A stretch of DNA of 64,000 nucleotides, taken from Pyxicephalus adspersus. Lineage: Eukaryota; Chordata; Amphibia; Anura; Pyxicephalidae. The notes beneath the pieces are model-generated. The model was not told the origin of the DNA and did not search any database. It saw nothing but the letters and a program-made list of their open reading frames with translations. How positions within the stretch are numbered: the first letter of the stretch is position 1; each line of letters begins with the position of its first letter. The position numbers were made by a program, and so were the translations under genes. The DNA lies in the NCBI RefSeq assembly GCF_032062135.1, contig NC_092868.1, positions 51,111,053 to 51,175,052 of the forward strand, written 5' to 3'. Below, one piece after another: positions 38,182-49,118 of the stretch.

Positions 38182-39020
38182 GGGGTGTCAAACTCAATAC
38201 ACAGAGGGCCAAAATAAAAACTTAGCCCAAGTCGCGGACCAAACTTGAAATTTATTGAAAAAATTAAGGACTTTTTTCCTTCTTATTAGGTGAAAAACAT
38301 AAAATATTTTCATATGGAAACAAAGAGGCGTTGCTTAACATTCAATCTGGAACAAGCTTATAATAGAGAAAGAGGCCTAAGACTTTTTTTTTTCAATTTT
38401 ATTTAGAAAAAAATCTTATGACTCTTTCTCTATTTGTAGCCTTCTGAGTTAAATTTCAATGGTAACCTTTTTGCACAGGCTAACAATAATAACAATTTTC
38501 TTCTATGAAAAACTGCATATTACTGCATGCTCTTCTCATGTGTTCCTGTTTCTTCTTATTGAGAATAATTGTTTTACTTTGACAAAGAATGCAATGTAAA
38601 ACCAAATGATCTGCTGCATTCATTTGATTTCACATTGCATTTTTCTGGCACAGTAAAATAATTAATATAGCAATAGCTCTATGATAATTCCTGATCATAA
38701 TAATCCTGATAATTCCTGAATATTGAGTTTACCTGTCCAGTATATACTCTGCGGGGTCCACGCATAGGCTGCTGTTTAATAGACACGAGTGATCCCACTA
38801 CTACAATTTCCGGCATCACTTGCGTCTGCCACTCAAGGGCAGAGAAGTCGCTGGTCTAGAGACGTGAGTGATGCGGGGAATTATAGTAGCTGCACTGTAC
38901 TCGCGTAGATAGAACAGCGGCCTAATATGAATTGCAGCTTGCCCGCCGTTAGAACGGATTGCAGTAGTGGCGAGCCAGCTCCAAGTCATATTAAAAAATT
39001 CTTTTGGGGGCCAAGAGCAG
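38182..39020 (+). mobile_element. hAT-like non-autonomous element
   Basis: It opens with AGGGGTGTCAAACTCAATAC and ACACAGAGGGCC, the hallmark CAGGGGTGTCAAACTC terminal repeat of a widespread vertebrate hAT group. The right part carries GCGGCCTAATATGAATTGC and ends in TTTTGGGGGCCAAGAGCAG. Internally, TCACTTGCGTCTG near 38817 and GACGTGAGTGATGCG near 38862 form an inverted pair. No transposase frame. The right terminal repeat is blurred by the adjoining family-R copy. Confidence 0.62.
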
Positions 39021-39156
39021 TGTCAACCGGGGTTCCGCAGAACGTGACACCACATTATTGTACTGTGTGTTGTGAATATAGACATTATTGCAGGGTTTCC
39101 CAAAGTCCTGAAAATTCTTTCAAGGGTTCCCTTAAGTTAAAAAAGTTAGGAAAGTC
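39020..39156 (+). mobile_element. hAT-like MITE family R, internally deleted
   Basis: Left end GTCAACCGGGGTTCCGCAG matches the CTCAACCAGGGTTCC start of the family. The right end AGTCCTGAAAATTCTTTC, AAGGGTTCCC, AAAAAGTTAGGAAAG matches the right ends at 44.3 and 47.6 kb. The middle is missing. It abuts the 38.2-39.0 kb hAT-like element, so one may have inserted into the other's end. Confidence 0.6.
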
Positions 39157-40270
39157 TACTCTAGGGGGAACAAGCACTTTTCTGTCTTTACTGTCTCGGT
39201 ATTGGCTTTCTGTAACATGCTACATGGCAGTTGGGATAGGAACCTACAAGCCATTTATTGCTCTATTTCTTTGCATTTTGCTGCCCCTCCCCTATTTCAA
39301 CTTGGTTATGGGAATGACTAAGAATTCGAAGTACAGGTCAGGGAAGGTCCTTAACCAAGCTGTGTGGTTTGACTGCAGTGTAGTGTGCAGGAAGGTCATT
39401 GACCTGGACATATAGAAGAGTAGGCATTGACTGGACAAAATTACAAACGATTTAGCAGCTAAATTCCCATTGATGTACATTATTTCAAATGCGTGTTTAG
39501 CACTTTCCAATAAAGCTTTAAAAAATGAAAACTGAAATATAAAATAGATATTCTAACACATTCAAGAAGTGTACAGTAGCTGTGAATTTACAAAGCGTGA
39601 CATGGTCACCTGTTTGTCGCCAGGGTTTCCCACCCAACAGCCAAGCAAAATCCTAGGCGGGATACACCGTCCATTTGGCCACAGCACATGATAAATCTGA
39701 TCCATTAGGTTTTCGGAATGATCTGATTTTACTGCAATATTTAATGGCTGTATTTGTTCTTTTCATGGCAGTTATGGGCTCTGGCAAGCATTCAGCAGAG
39801 GAAGAGAAAATCTTTTTGGCATGTTACACAACAGACGTCAGCTGTTTAAGTTCCTTCCTGCTGCTGTACGCATAATACGGATCTCTTCATCCTTTAAAGG
39901 GAATCGGTCACAAGGTTTAAAACCTGGGTAATAAAGCTCAGATGGAAGCTGACTCCTGGACTGAGTATTTGGTCTGCTGTAGTGGCTGGAGGACAGCTGC
40001 TCTCAAAGGAGACTTTGGGGACAATAACCTTTAAAGTTCACCTGTGCATCAAGGGGAAAGCTATTTTATATCTGGAATTTGAACTTTGAATCAGTAGTTT
40101 GTTCAATGTTAAAGGAAAAAGCAATGTATTGTGGGATGGTTCAGGCAGAGTTGGGGGAATATGGTCATATCTCAAATATCATAAATCAAGCTGTTTCCAC
40201 ATGGCACATTGAAGTAATAAAAGCATCTGTGGGCACCTTTAGGTCTTAGACATAAAAGTATTTAATACAA
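39157..40270. other. Non-coding block, nothing recognised
   Basis: The open frame that crosses 38927-39415 is repeat at its start and unsupported afterwards. No named repeat in the rest. Confidence 0.4.
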
Positions 40271-40276
40271 TAAGGA

Positions 40277-40476
40277 TGATTTATTACAGCTCTCCAAGGC
40301 TGGAGGAGATATATTATCATGGGAGATCCTGGGCTATCCAACAAACCTGGAATTAATTTCTTAAAAGAACTTGCTATATTTTCAAAACTGGAGCAGATCA
40401 AATCCAGGTTTGCTGGATCACTCCGTTCAGCCATGATAGTTTATCTTCTCCATTCTAGGATAACATTAATAAATCA
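40277..40476. mobile_element. Palindromic (foldback) MITE, 200 bp
   Basis: Two long inverted arms, about 40277-40350 and 40404-40476, surround a loop of about 53 bp. Outer ends are TGATTTATTA and TAATAAATCA, and inner ends are CAACAAACCTGG and CCAGGTTTGCTGG. The arms share TATCATGG in the middle. It would fold into one long hairpin. The family is familiar to me from ranid frogs and is non-autonomous. Open frames on both strands across it come from the palindrome. Confidence 0.8.
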
Positions 40477-40834
40477 GCTCCAGTGTATAAAGGGTTTCTT
40501 ACTCACATATGTAAATAAATTTATTTAGTTTAAAAAAAATCTTCAAAATGATGGAAAGAAAAAAAAAAAAATACAGAGGAGACTTTGTATGTATATAGTT
40601 GCACTGGATGCTTCAGAGCAACAATCCACAACGTTTTTGCATCACTAGCGATATGGCATGGAATCATATATGGTGTGGAATCAAGTGTAGTTTTCTAAAT
40701 GTGGTAGATGAGGCTCATTGTCCTAAAGAGAATATTACTTTATAAAAACATCTAACTTTACACATAATTTATATCAGTTCATACAAACGCTTTGCATGCA
40801 TCTGATACTGCCCCAGCCTATCTGTCACTTTTTA
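40477..40834. other. Unassigned, possibly hAT interior
   Basis: It includes an A13 run near 40559 and CCACAACGTTTTTGCATC at about 40627. It may be the interior of the hAT-like element whose end lies at 40.88 kb. Confidence 0.3.
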
Positions 40835-40878
40835 AAAACTCATTGTGGCCCCTAAGCCAAAAGGTTTGCCCACTCCTG
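40835..40878 (-). mobile_element. hAT-like terminal fragment
   Basis: TTGTGGCCCCTAAGCC then AAAAGGTTTGCCCACTCCTG is the right end of elements whose reverse strand starts CAGGAGTGGGCAAACC, a common hAT terminal pattern. The left limit is unknown; sequence from about 40590 may belong to the same insert. Confidence 0.45.
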
Positions 40879-41048
40879 AGCTAGATCATATACCATCAAC
40901 TCATTTCATGGCACAACATGCCATTTCTTCAGGGTTAGTATAGGACTGATCTTGGTCATGATAAATATATAAGTTCCCTATTAGTTTATGTATTATCTTT
41001 TTTTATTCTGACTCATTGGGACAATTTTACTACAATGACAGTATCGCC

Positions 41049-41087
41049 TGCACAAGCAATAGGAAGGTTGCACAAGCAATAGGAAGG
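41049..41087 (+). repeat. Perfect 19-bp direct repeat
   Basis: TGCACAAGCAATAGGAAGG occurs at 41049-41067 and again at 41069-41087, separated by one T. Confidence 0.95.
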
Positions 41088-41700
41088 ACATCAGTGGGCC
41101 CAGATAGCATTAAAAGCCATGCAGAGAGTTAAAACCTTCCCTGCTTCATCCAAAACAGTGAATGTTTTCTGATTGGATTTGGGCATTATATTAGGACAAC
41201 TTCTACACAGTTAATGGGTCATGTTTAAAGCATACTGCATGAAAGGTTAGTGTTTTTTTCCGAGTCCAGATCTCTCCAGAGAGTTATTTTATGTGCTGAA
41301 AACACTAAAGGAAAAATAAAAAATTAATTTAAGTTATTAAACATTATTTTAAAATTAATACATTAACTATGTTATAGCTTTTGGTATTTTCAGCAGTGAG
41401 GACTGAAAATAGAAACTCACATGGCTAAAAATAACTAATGATATTGTGAATAACACAGGTTTCATAGCTTTGTGAATGGATCTTTGAGATCCCAGGTTGT
41501 GTGTGTCCAGGATCATTTTAAAAAGGGCCCAGTGCTGTACTATAGAGATTTAAATATATATACATATATATATATATTATCATTGGTTTTTATATTTCTG
41601 CTCATGGGTACATCAAAACCAGTAATTAATAATTCGGGAATTAAGATTCTTATAGTCCTAGACAGAGTTCTTTTTTTAGGATCTGGCAAATTGTAGTGTT
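41088..41700. other. Non-coding, nothing recognised
   Basis: AT-rich, with a short TATATATACATATATATA tract near 41555. No gene. Confidence 0.4.
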
Positions 41701-42020
41701 CGAACAAAGAATAGCACGATATATATTTTAGTCTTGGTGCTTCTTGCTTTTCATCTTACGATTTTGCTGTTGGCACCTCCGTCTTGGTTAAACAGATAAA
41801 TGTGTTGACAGGCAGCGTGCCATGCGAGCAGATGGGCTGGAGTGAAGGCATCTCAGAGTCTTGTATAACATGCATCGCTGTAAGGAGGAAGATTCAGCAT
41901 CATTACCACTTTTAATTTGGGACGACGACAATCACAGATAATTTATCATTTCTCCTGTCATTTGACAAAGGGCCAGGTTCAAAGCAGATTTTAAGATTCG
42001 CTATTTGGGCTTTAATTTAT
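41700..42020. promoter_or_regulatory. Candidate conserved non-coding element
   Basis: A compact island of complex sequence: CATCTTACGATTTTGCTG, GGCACCTCCGTCTTGG, AGGCAGCGTGCCATGCGAGC, TTTAATTTGGGACGACGAC, AATCACAGATAATTTATC (GATA site), CTGTCATTTGACAAAGG (MEIS/PBX-like TGTCA), GGCTTTAATTTATTTATAGC. The motif mix and the absence of repeats are enhancer-like. One of the better candidates in the window. Confidence 0.42.
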
Positions 42021-42384
42021 TTATAGCTATGTTATAGCCCAAAAGGAAGACTCAGCACAGAATTGAACACTTGGCCCAGACTTTTGTTTTTTATCTTAGC
42101 AGTTCTTCCTTGCTCACAGCATTTGGTCATCGATCACTTGGTTTGATTGTCTTTGACTTTACAGGTCATGGATTCCAAACCCCTTATCCTAACTTTTTAT
42201 CCAGTCAATAGGAAATAAACTATTTCCATGCCTTCTCTATACTAATTGCTGAAAACAAGATTGTGAGGTTGCACAGCAGGATTAGAATATGTTGCAGAGC
42301 TATCCATACTCAAAGATGGCGTTGGGTTTTTAGCTGTGTATCCTAATCTTTAAAGGAGGTCTTAAAGCTGACAGAGAAGAGCAG

Positions 42385-42465
42385 AGTAAGCAAAGAGATG
42401 ACCAAATCAATCTGCTGCTGTGCATCTCCAGTCCAATCAGCAGTCAGATGTGTTTTAGACCAAGA
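42385..42465. repeat. Unclassified repeat family S, weak copy
   Basis: AGCAAAGAGATGACC ... ATCTGCTGCTG ... CATCTCCAGTCCAATCAGC matches the layout of the better pair at 54.25 and 55.19 kb. Only two or three blocks are shared. Confidence 0.35.
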
Positions 42466-42885
42466 AATCTTTTTGCTAATGCAGCACAGGTCAAGGATTC
42501 AGCTGTTGTATCTAGCAGTGAATTCTGATCTACAGGACTGGCTGCACAGACTGTCAACCCTTTGCACTAATGCATTCCTATATATATGTTTAAGCTGTGT
42601 ATTTGTCATACAGCTCATTCTAAAGTGAATGCTAGTTGTGTAAAAAGTGGACAGGTCAGTGGCACAGAATCAGCTTTGAAAGGTGATGTTAGACTTACAT
42701 ACATCAGATTGATGTAAAAAAAACTTTTCAATCAGATCATATGAAACAAATCTTGCTATTTGTTTGTTTGCTTTGATTTGCTCTTTACCTTTCTAATTTC
42801 TTAAAGACTCCATAAAAGTGGCCTCACAGATAACAGGGAATTTGGGGATTCCTCCCATGGAGAGGAGATCAAAACCCACTAATTG
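42466..42885. other. Non-coding, nothing recognised
   Basis: AT-rich DNA without a recognised repeat. Confidence 0.4.
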
Positions 42886-42889
42886 ATTC

Positions 42890-43170
42890 CACAAATATTT
42901 GTTTGTTCCTAGCCCGGAATGTGACTCCAGAAATTCCTATCATTAGGACGAGCCTCCAGCTGTTCATTATGTTTGTCCTCGACACACACACTTGGAGGAG
43001 ACGAGACACAATTTACTTTGGCGCTATAATACTCATTAATACCAAGGAAAAGTTTGAAAGGCGAATTCTTTGCCGCGTTCGTTAGAAGACAGGTGTTCAC
43101 TGCCTTTGTTGTCTGTCAGTAGTGCCGGAACAGATGCCGGTTGACAAGAGACATTAGCCCGGGGATTGTC
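42890..43170. promoter_or_regulatory. Candidate conserved non-coding element
   Basis: Complex sequence with retained CpGs: AGCCCGGAATGTGACTCC, GGACGAGCCTCCAGC, GGAGGAGACGAGACAC, TTGGCGCTATAATACTC, AAGGCGAATTCTTTGCCG, GTGCCGGAACAGATGCCGG. ACTCATTAATACC gives a homeodomain core. Confidence 0.4.
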
Positions 43171-44000
43171 TTCTATAAAGTCTGTTGAAAAAGGAACTAC
43201 AAATGGCCAAGTGGAATCTAATTTTCAGCCAAATTAAATCAATGAGAGTTGATTGTTATACAGTTAACTCCTTCTGAGTTACAAAAACGTTGGCTGTGGA
43301 CAGATGTTTATTAACCATCTGACCATTTAACTATCTTCTCCCGACTACCTAACACATAGGTGTGCTTATGTCCTACCACTATGGCTATATGATTAGCCAT
43401 GAACATGGCAGTTCTTTGAGAGCAAACATGGGGAAGGGCAATAAGGAATGCTACCTCTTTATTTAGTTATTGATGTCAAAGAGGTATTTTTCTCCATAGC
43501 CCTCCAGGCTTCTGCCTTTTAAATAATAAGTTACCCAGCACCATTGAAAATAAAAAAGCTGTCAGTGCAATATGTACCTTAAAGCTGGTGCTGCCCTTCA
43601 TAGAAATTAGCTTTTCCAATAGATTGTGCTCCTCTTCTAAATGAATGTGAGCATCATTCAGCCTACTTCCTGAGAGCACGTTCTCTCACCAGCTTGGGTT
43701 TGTGATACTGCTGCAATGCTGGGACTACTCATGTGTTTGGCCTGTGGTTAGCCATTTAAAAAAGTGGTTTAGGATACAGGCTGGTGGCCATTAATAGAAT
43801 AGTGATAAGGTCTTTGCCCTTCCTCTACTGTGGATACAACAGAAAGGTAAATCCCCCTTGGAAGATTTACTTTACTATTCTTAAAAAGGACTAGATAAAG
43901 GATTTCCCATCACTTTATAGCACAGAGACAATGGTCATCAAGACAAATAATCTACCCAATCAGAGACAACAAGGACAACGACAGAAAGTTGTAACCTGAC
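43171..44000. other. Non-coding block, nothing recognised
   Basis: AT-rich DNA with no named repeat. Confidence 0.4.
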
Positions 44001-44002
44001 TT

Positions 44003-44303
44003 TTTTTAACCAGGGTTCCTCTAGAGGTTTTTAGGGGTTCCATGATCTGCGGCTAATTGATCTCCCATCTGATGCATAATTCCAGGTCCAACATCACTTG
44101 ACAGAACCAACATGATGATACCTATGATCCTTTTAGCTGCCCATAGGGGTGACATTTTGACCATCACTGTGAAGGGTACTCTTTTCTTGTCTTTTCTATA
44201 TCATTCTTCCCTCCAACCCCTAATAAATTAATTTTAGTAGGTGTTCCCTGGGACCTGAAAATTATTTCAAGGGTTGTTCTCGCACTAAAATGTTGGGAAA
44301 GAC
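44003..44303 (+). mobile_element. hAT-like MITE family R, full-length-looking copy
   Basis: Left end AACCAGGGTTCCTCTAGAGG and TTAGGGGTTCCATGATC. Right end GTTCCCTGGGACCTGAAAAT, TATTTCAAGGGTT, AAATGTTGGGAAAGAC. The same order of blocks recurs at 47.3 kb, and inverted at 27.9 and 59.3 kb. About 300 bp, no coding capacity. Confidence 0.65.
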
Positions 44304-45555
44304 ATAACTCTAAAACTACAAGAAAAGTTGTACTCAAATTCTTTCCCGCTCTGACCATGACAAATCCTTTAACCCTTTTTTGGCTCACAGATCACCCAGA
44401 TTTTATGATAAAGATTATGATATAAAGATTATTGGCATTTACTTTTTGCTGTACTTACAGCTCCTTTCCAGCCCTCCGTGGCTGGTTTTGTGTTCCGCCC
44501 ATACAGTATATCTCCGGGATAATTTATCATCACACAGATCCAATATAAACATTTATTGGTGGTTGAAATGGACAGGGCCCTTTATTTACACCAGATGCTT
44601 TCAAATTTATGTGCCTCCTGGCATAGAGGACATCATTCAGGTTTGTATGAGCCATTTTACTTTGGTTCCTCTTGTTAAATAAACTATTAGCCAATATTAT
44701 ACTTGTAAATGGAAATATATATCGCCTTAAAACATCCATGGATGATGGAAGCTGGTGTGTGCTTCTGCTTTACAGTTCACCTTGTAAAATACGTGGAACG
44801 TTATGAAGAGATGGACATCTTTTCTTGATAAAGGTTGACATTATGAGGGATGTTGGTGTTTATGTTGTAAATGTCATCTAATAGAGTATCCAAAACATAA
44901 AATAAAAATGTTTCCATGATACTATCAAAGAAAATTGCCAAAAGTTTTCCTTGTGTTTATAAAGCCAGATAGGAAATATTGCAATGCCTTGAATCAGTTT
45001 GTTGTTGTTGCTGCCTGCAGCCTCAAACAAAACCCTCCCCTGTACCTAGAAATGTTCTAATGTTAAAAAGAGGGGTTGCAAACCATGAGTATCTCTACTC
45101 CTTGAGGTTGGGGCAACCAAACTACTCAGCCTTGGACCAAAGTGGAAATATTGACCCATATGATATGCCACTACCATTTTAACCTGCTAGGGTCCCCCAT
45201 TCTGATTCCTGCATGGAAAAAAAAACATAGATAGAGGTAATAAAGGAAAATGTCAAACTGACCTCATTGTAACGTACCTATGAAGTTAGAAGGATGCATA
45301 ACATTCCTTTGATCTGTTTGTTCATTTCTCAGAATGACAAACATGGTGCATTCTGCCACACAATTGCACAACATCATTGTCATTCTGTGGACTTTGTTAA
45401 CGGAAGTAGTAAAAAAAATGTAAAACTATGTTACAGGATGGGGGGGGGATTCCATCTCATCACACATCATAATCTGCATGTGTTGGTGTCTGCCTTCTAG
45501 TCAATGCAAAGTTAGCAGATAATACCTAACCAGCTTTATAAATGGTCCTGGCCTG
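44304..45555. other. Non-coding block, nothing recognised
   Basis: AT-rich DNA. A G9 run lies near 45440. No gene or named repeat. Confidence 0.4.
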
Positions 45556-45599
45556 GGGCATCGCACATTCATGTACTCTGGGAGCTCCTCTGTGATCTC

Positions 45600-46250
45600 T
45601 CCATAATTTATACTATGGAGTTTGTTATCCTGTGTCTAATGCGCCTGCACGCTTGCTATTTATCATCGGCAGTTATGTTAAACATGCGTCAGCCGTGGCC
45701 TAAGTACAGTACTAGTACAAACACTAAATACGCAGTGCTCATCCGACGCTCTGATTTGGAGTTATCATCATCTCCAAGCTTATATATTGCTCAGAATTTC
45801 CCCCTCGGGGCTCAGATCTCTCTTTCCGTTTTGACTGTCCTGTCCTGCCCCGGCGCGTCACAAATCAACGTCGTGTTAGAAAAAAATAGGACTTGTAAGA
45901 GGTTCTTTTTTTTTCCTGCCATCTAAATAGCAGCAATTTTTACTGTATGGAAGAAATAACTGTCCATGCTTAAGTGAGTTTGGATGATATCCACGTCTTT
46001 TGAGTAGTTATTCCGCTTTTACATTAATCTGTTGGTGGTACGGCGCTACATTTATGCCTGGAAAGGCATTTTATATCTCAGGAAATGTATGTTAAACACA
46101 CACTTTCCAGTATCGGCTAAAAGCTTTTAGTTTATGACGATTTAAATGCGAAGGCTGCTGGAAAAGGTTCCTGTGCTTGGAACTAAAATGTGGCTAACGG
46201 TTGCTCACGGTGGTCCTGCGCTTAAACTCCAAGCGGTGTCAGGTCTGTCT
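45600..46250. promoter_or_regulatory. Candidate conserved non-coding cluster
   Basis: About 650 bp of complex, CpG-bearing sequence: AATGCGCCTGCACGC, CATGCGTCAGCCGTGG, CATCCGACGCTCTG, CCCCTCGGGGCTCAG, GCCCCGGCGCGTCAC, AATCAACGTCGTG, GGTGGTACGGCGC, TTTATGACGATTTAAATGCG. No convincing frame; possible enhancer cluster. Confidence 0.35.
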
Positions 46251-46600
46251 TTATTTAAAATCAATTTCCCTAAAGTAGACCTCTACATCTCTGTATGAAT
46301 AATTCCCTGACATACAGCAACAGCATCATTTTCAGAAAGCTGTAGGCAGTAGAAAGTAATTCGGTTTTTACTCCCCCAGGGAAAAGTGTAACTTTGTAGG
46401 CGTGAGGTTGCAGCAGGGGCGGATGGGTGCCAGACATCTGTCTTCAACTGTAAAAATATTTTTTCCATTATTTATTCTTGATGCAAAATATCACTCTCTG
46501 TTCAAAAAGAAGTTTGAAAAGTTCTCCAAGGGGCACACACACAAAAAAAAGAAAAGACAGAAAATAAATGACTTTGAATAAAATAAAACAAAAAGTATTT
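46251..46600. other. Non-coding, weakly complex
   Basis: It continues the style of the preceding island up to about 46470 (GGCGTGAGGTTGCAGC, GGGGCGGATGGGTGCC), then becomes A-rich. Confidence 0.3.
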
Positions 46601-46619
46601 TATTATTTTGTTTAGCAGA

Positions 46620-46840
46620 AGTAAAAATTTATTAGAAACCAATCTCAAGAAATGCGTCTAAGATCGTAATATTAATTCATTTCACAAAAATTCAATACAT
46701 CTTTTACGGTTGTCATTTTATTTTATGGCAATTACAAGGCCAGACTGCTGAGGGAGACTTTATTACATGAGCAGTAATTTGCGCTTATTACATTGTAACA
46801 TGGTATAATTGTCGGCTATGCTCCTTCGTGAGAGGGTTAT
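46620..46840. promoter_or_regulatory. Candidate conserved AT-rich element
   Basis: AT-rich but non-repetitive, with AATGCGTCTAAGATCG, ATATTAATTCATTTC, TTTTACGGTTGTC, AGCAGTAATTTGCGC and ATTGTCGGCTATGC. The TAATT cores would suit homeodomain or POU factors. Confidence 0.27.
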
Positions 46841-46884
46841 GGTACATAGAGTTTGATGTTCATCGCCACTAAGATCTGCAGAGC

Positions 46885-46887
<3 letters not shown>

Positions 46888-46919
<32 letters not shown>
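46888..46919. repeat. (TA)n microsatellite
   Basis: Sixteen TA units, uninterrupted. Confidence 0.95.
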
Positions 46920-46922
<3 letters not shown>

Positions 46923-47307
46923 GATGTAAGGAAGAGGTCCTGTCCCCAAACATTGGATCCTGTTGAGGGAAGGCATGGGGCCTAATATGGTACAAAAGCG
47001 GACAGGCTTTAAGTCTAGTTAAAGGACTGTTTGAAATCAAGAATCATAATGGGTACCCATTTTTATCATTTAAAGTACCCCACCATATACAGCTTTATGG
47101 CATCCCCTTGAGAAATTACAAAGTTTGCTATTACTGACTTCCTTCTTGCATGGGGCCTGGTACAGAAAAGGGGGAGGGGCAGGCCTTAAGTCTGGATAGG
47201 GGCCTGGTTTAAACCATATAGGGTCCCCTATTCCTTTTCCACCTTTTTTTATTAAAACAAAAACACCATATACAGCTCTATTTTATACTGTTTGTTTATA
47301 TCATTAT
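46920..47307. other. Non-coding with a local imperfect duplication
   Basis: AGGCATGGGGCCTAATATGG, then GCGGACAGGCTTTAAGTC and TAAAGGACTG at 46974-47030, are echoed by TGCATGGGGCCTGGTAC, GGGCAGGCCTTAAGTCTGG and GGGGCCTGGTTT at 47148-47212. The two halves look like an old tandem duplication of about 175 bp. Confidence 0.5.
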
Positions 47308-47590
47308 TTATCAACCAGGACTCTGTGAAACCTTAGGGTTCCTCCAGAGGTTGCTGGGGATTCTTGAGCAATGAGCAGTTTGTACCTCTCAGGTCAGTTT
47401 ATTTGACACCAATGATCCCTTTGGCTATCTGTAAGGGTGACATTCTTCCCAATGTCCAGCAATGTAAGAGACATTCTTCCCACTGACCCCTGTGATAATA
47501 TACGTGAATATGTGCATATTGTTATTGTTTTCAAAGGTTCCCTAAAGACCTGAAAGTTATTTCAAGAGTTCCCTCATGGTAAAAAAGTTG
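47308..47590 (+). mobile_element. hAT-like MITE family R, best-preserved copy
   Basis: Left part ATCAACCAGGACTCTG, CCTTAGGGTTCCTCCAGAGG, TTGCTGGGGATTCTTGAGC, AATGAGCAGTTTG. Right part GGTTCCCTAAAGACCTGAAA, TTATTTCAAGAGTTCCC, GTAAAAAAGTTG. It is the cleanest reference for the family in this window. No coding capacity. Confidence 0.68.
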
Positions 47591-47648
47591 CCTTATATTA
47601 TGACATATCAAGGAAAAAAGGTAACCACATTCCCTGATATGTACACAA

Positions 47649-47662
47649 CCACTAGAGGGAGC
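47649..47662 (+). promoter_or_regulatory. CTCF-like motif
   Basis: CCACTAGAGGGAGC fits the CTCF core at 13 of 14 positions (A instead of C near the end). Motif only. Confidence 0.35.
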
Positions 47663-47879
47663 AATTGAAAGTCTGCATTTTAGTAGTATGAGTTCCTTTA
47701 TTAATTCCATTTGGCTATTTGTTGCCGTAATTCATGCCAATATATCCTTACCATGCACCATAGGTTCCCTTTAATAAGAAAGAATAGTCATATATAAAAT
47801 ATATACATTTTTTAAATTTTTCTTTCATTTTAAATGAGGTAACTGGAGGTCATACCAAAATATGGCCCACCAATTAAAA

Positions 47880-48350
47880 CCAGAGCGGAGTTTTAACTTT
47901 CCTCCAGCTCTCCGACGCTGACAATATCCTACTGTACGGCAAAGCGATTCGCCGTTTCCTTTAGCCCTCATAATGAAGCCATTACGGATGCTCTCATTTA
48001 TTGAGCAGAGTTAGAGACGATTTTCAGAACAAATTAATATAAAGTACTACGGACTAGCTGAGGAATCTACTCACTTATTTCTCAATTACCGGGCCACCTA
48101 CCAGGTCTCGATCAGGATTAGATTAGAAAGTCTCTTTGATTGCCGAGAAAAAAAGCGAAACATGAATTCAACTTACCCGTTCTGTCAGCTGTGTGCGGAA
48201 TACAGAAAGAGCGATTTCGCTTAATTTTTAACGCTTATTGGTTAATAATAGCCCTCATTGCAGCTGCATTGTTGCGTGTCTGTTTCCTTGATGGTTTTTG
48301 CTCCGTACCAATGCTGAGCGTACGTAAATTGAATTAACGTCTACGGATAT
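47880..48350. promoter_or_regulatory. Strong candidate conserved non-coding element
   Basis: 470 bp of dense complex sequence, free of repeats, with high CpG retention: AGCGGAGTTTTAACTTTCC, CTCTCCGACGCTGAC, GTACGGCAAAGCGATTCGCC, CATTACGGATGCTC, GAGACGATTTTCAG, ACAAATTAATATAAAG, GTACTACGGACTAGC, GGTCTCGATCAGGATTAG, TTCGCTTAATTTTTAACGC, ATTGGTTAATAATAGCC. It has several homeodomain-type cores and a CCAAT-like ATTGG. The short plus-strand frame inside (65 codons) matches no family. Confidence 0.45.
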
Positions 48351-49115
48351 CGCCACGCAATAGTCTAATGAATAGGTGGATCATGTGACTTAAAGGAGGT
48401 TCAGTTCAGATGACATTTGTCCATACAGGTAGATAATATCACACTATATATATGGAAGTTTGATATTGAGATCTGCATACAAGGCTTAACTGAAGCTCTT
48501 TAAATTTGAAGTTTATTCTGCTTCTACAGTGATTTTCTGGTTCCCTCTATCCTCCCATCAATATGTAGATAGGGCAATGCAGGAATATCATGTCTGGTAA
48601 GATGTTGTACATAACTTCCTGAAAATAGGAAGCTGTGGTAATATCCATGTTTAATGCTGAGCCTCCATGATTGAATGATCTGAAAATGAATGAATGGAGA
48701 GCGCCAGGGACAATTAGGATGGGGAGAAAAGGACTAGATGATGCTGAATGTCCTTTAACAAGGAATGAAGGTGGGCTCTATCTGACTTGTTGCAGCTTCT
48801 AATGCACATTGTAAAAAGGTCACAGAGTGTAGTGAAACCAAAGTAAGTCAATTCAGTCCAAGAGAAGATACTGTACAACTGTGAAAGTCTGAAGGGGAGA
48901 TTTAAACATTTTCAAGGAATGATTGCTGATTAGAAGTGCAAATTTATACATTGAGATTATAGTACAGAGGCGGTATTTGAAATGGCCTGCAGTCAAAGAT
49001 GAGGGAATGGTGAGGGGGAGAAGAATATCAACTGAACTAATTACCAACAGGCTAGGCAGTCACAACTGATTACCAAACATAAATGTTCCATTTGTTCTAG
49101 ATTTAGCCAAGGTCT
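48351..49115. other. Non-coding block, nothing recognised
   Basis: AT-rich DNA with no named repeat. Confidence 0.4.
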
Positions 49116-49118
49116 CAC

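Noticed and set aside
38174..38862. TCTAGAGA at 38174 and 38855 as an 8-bp target duplication of the hAT-like element
   Set aside because: The second copy lies inside the element as I reconstruct it, since element sequence continues to about 39020, so the match is likely chance.
38927..39415. 162-codon plus-strand open frame
   Set aside because: Its first part lies in the hAT-like element and family R; the rest matches no domain.
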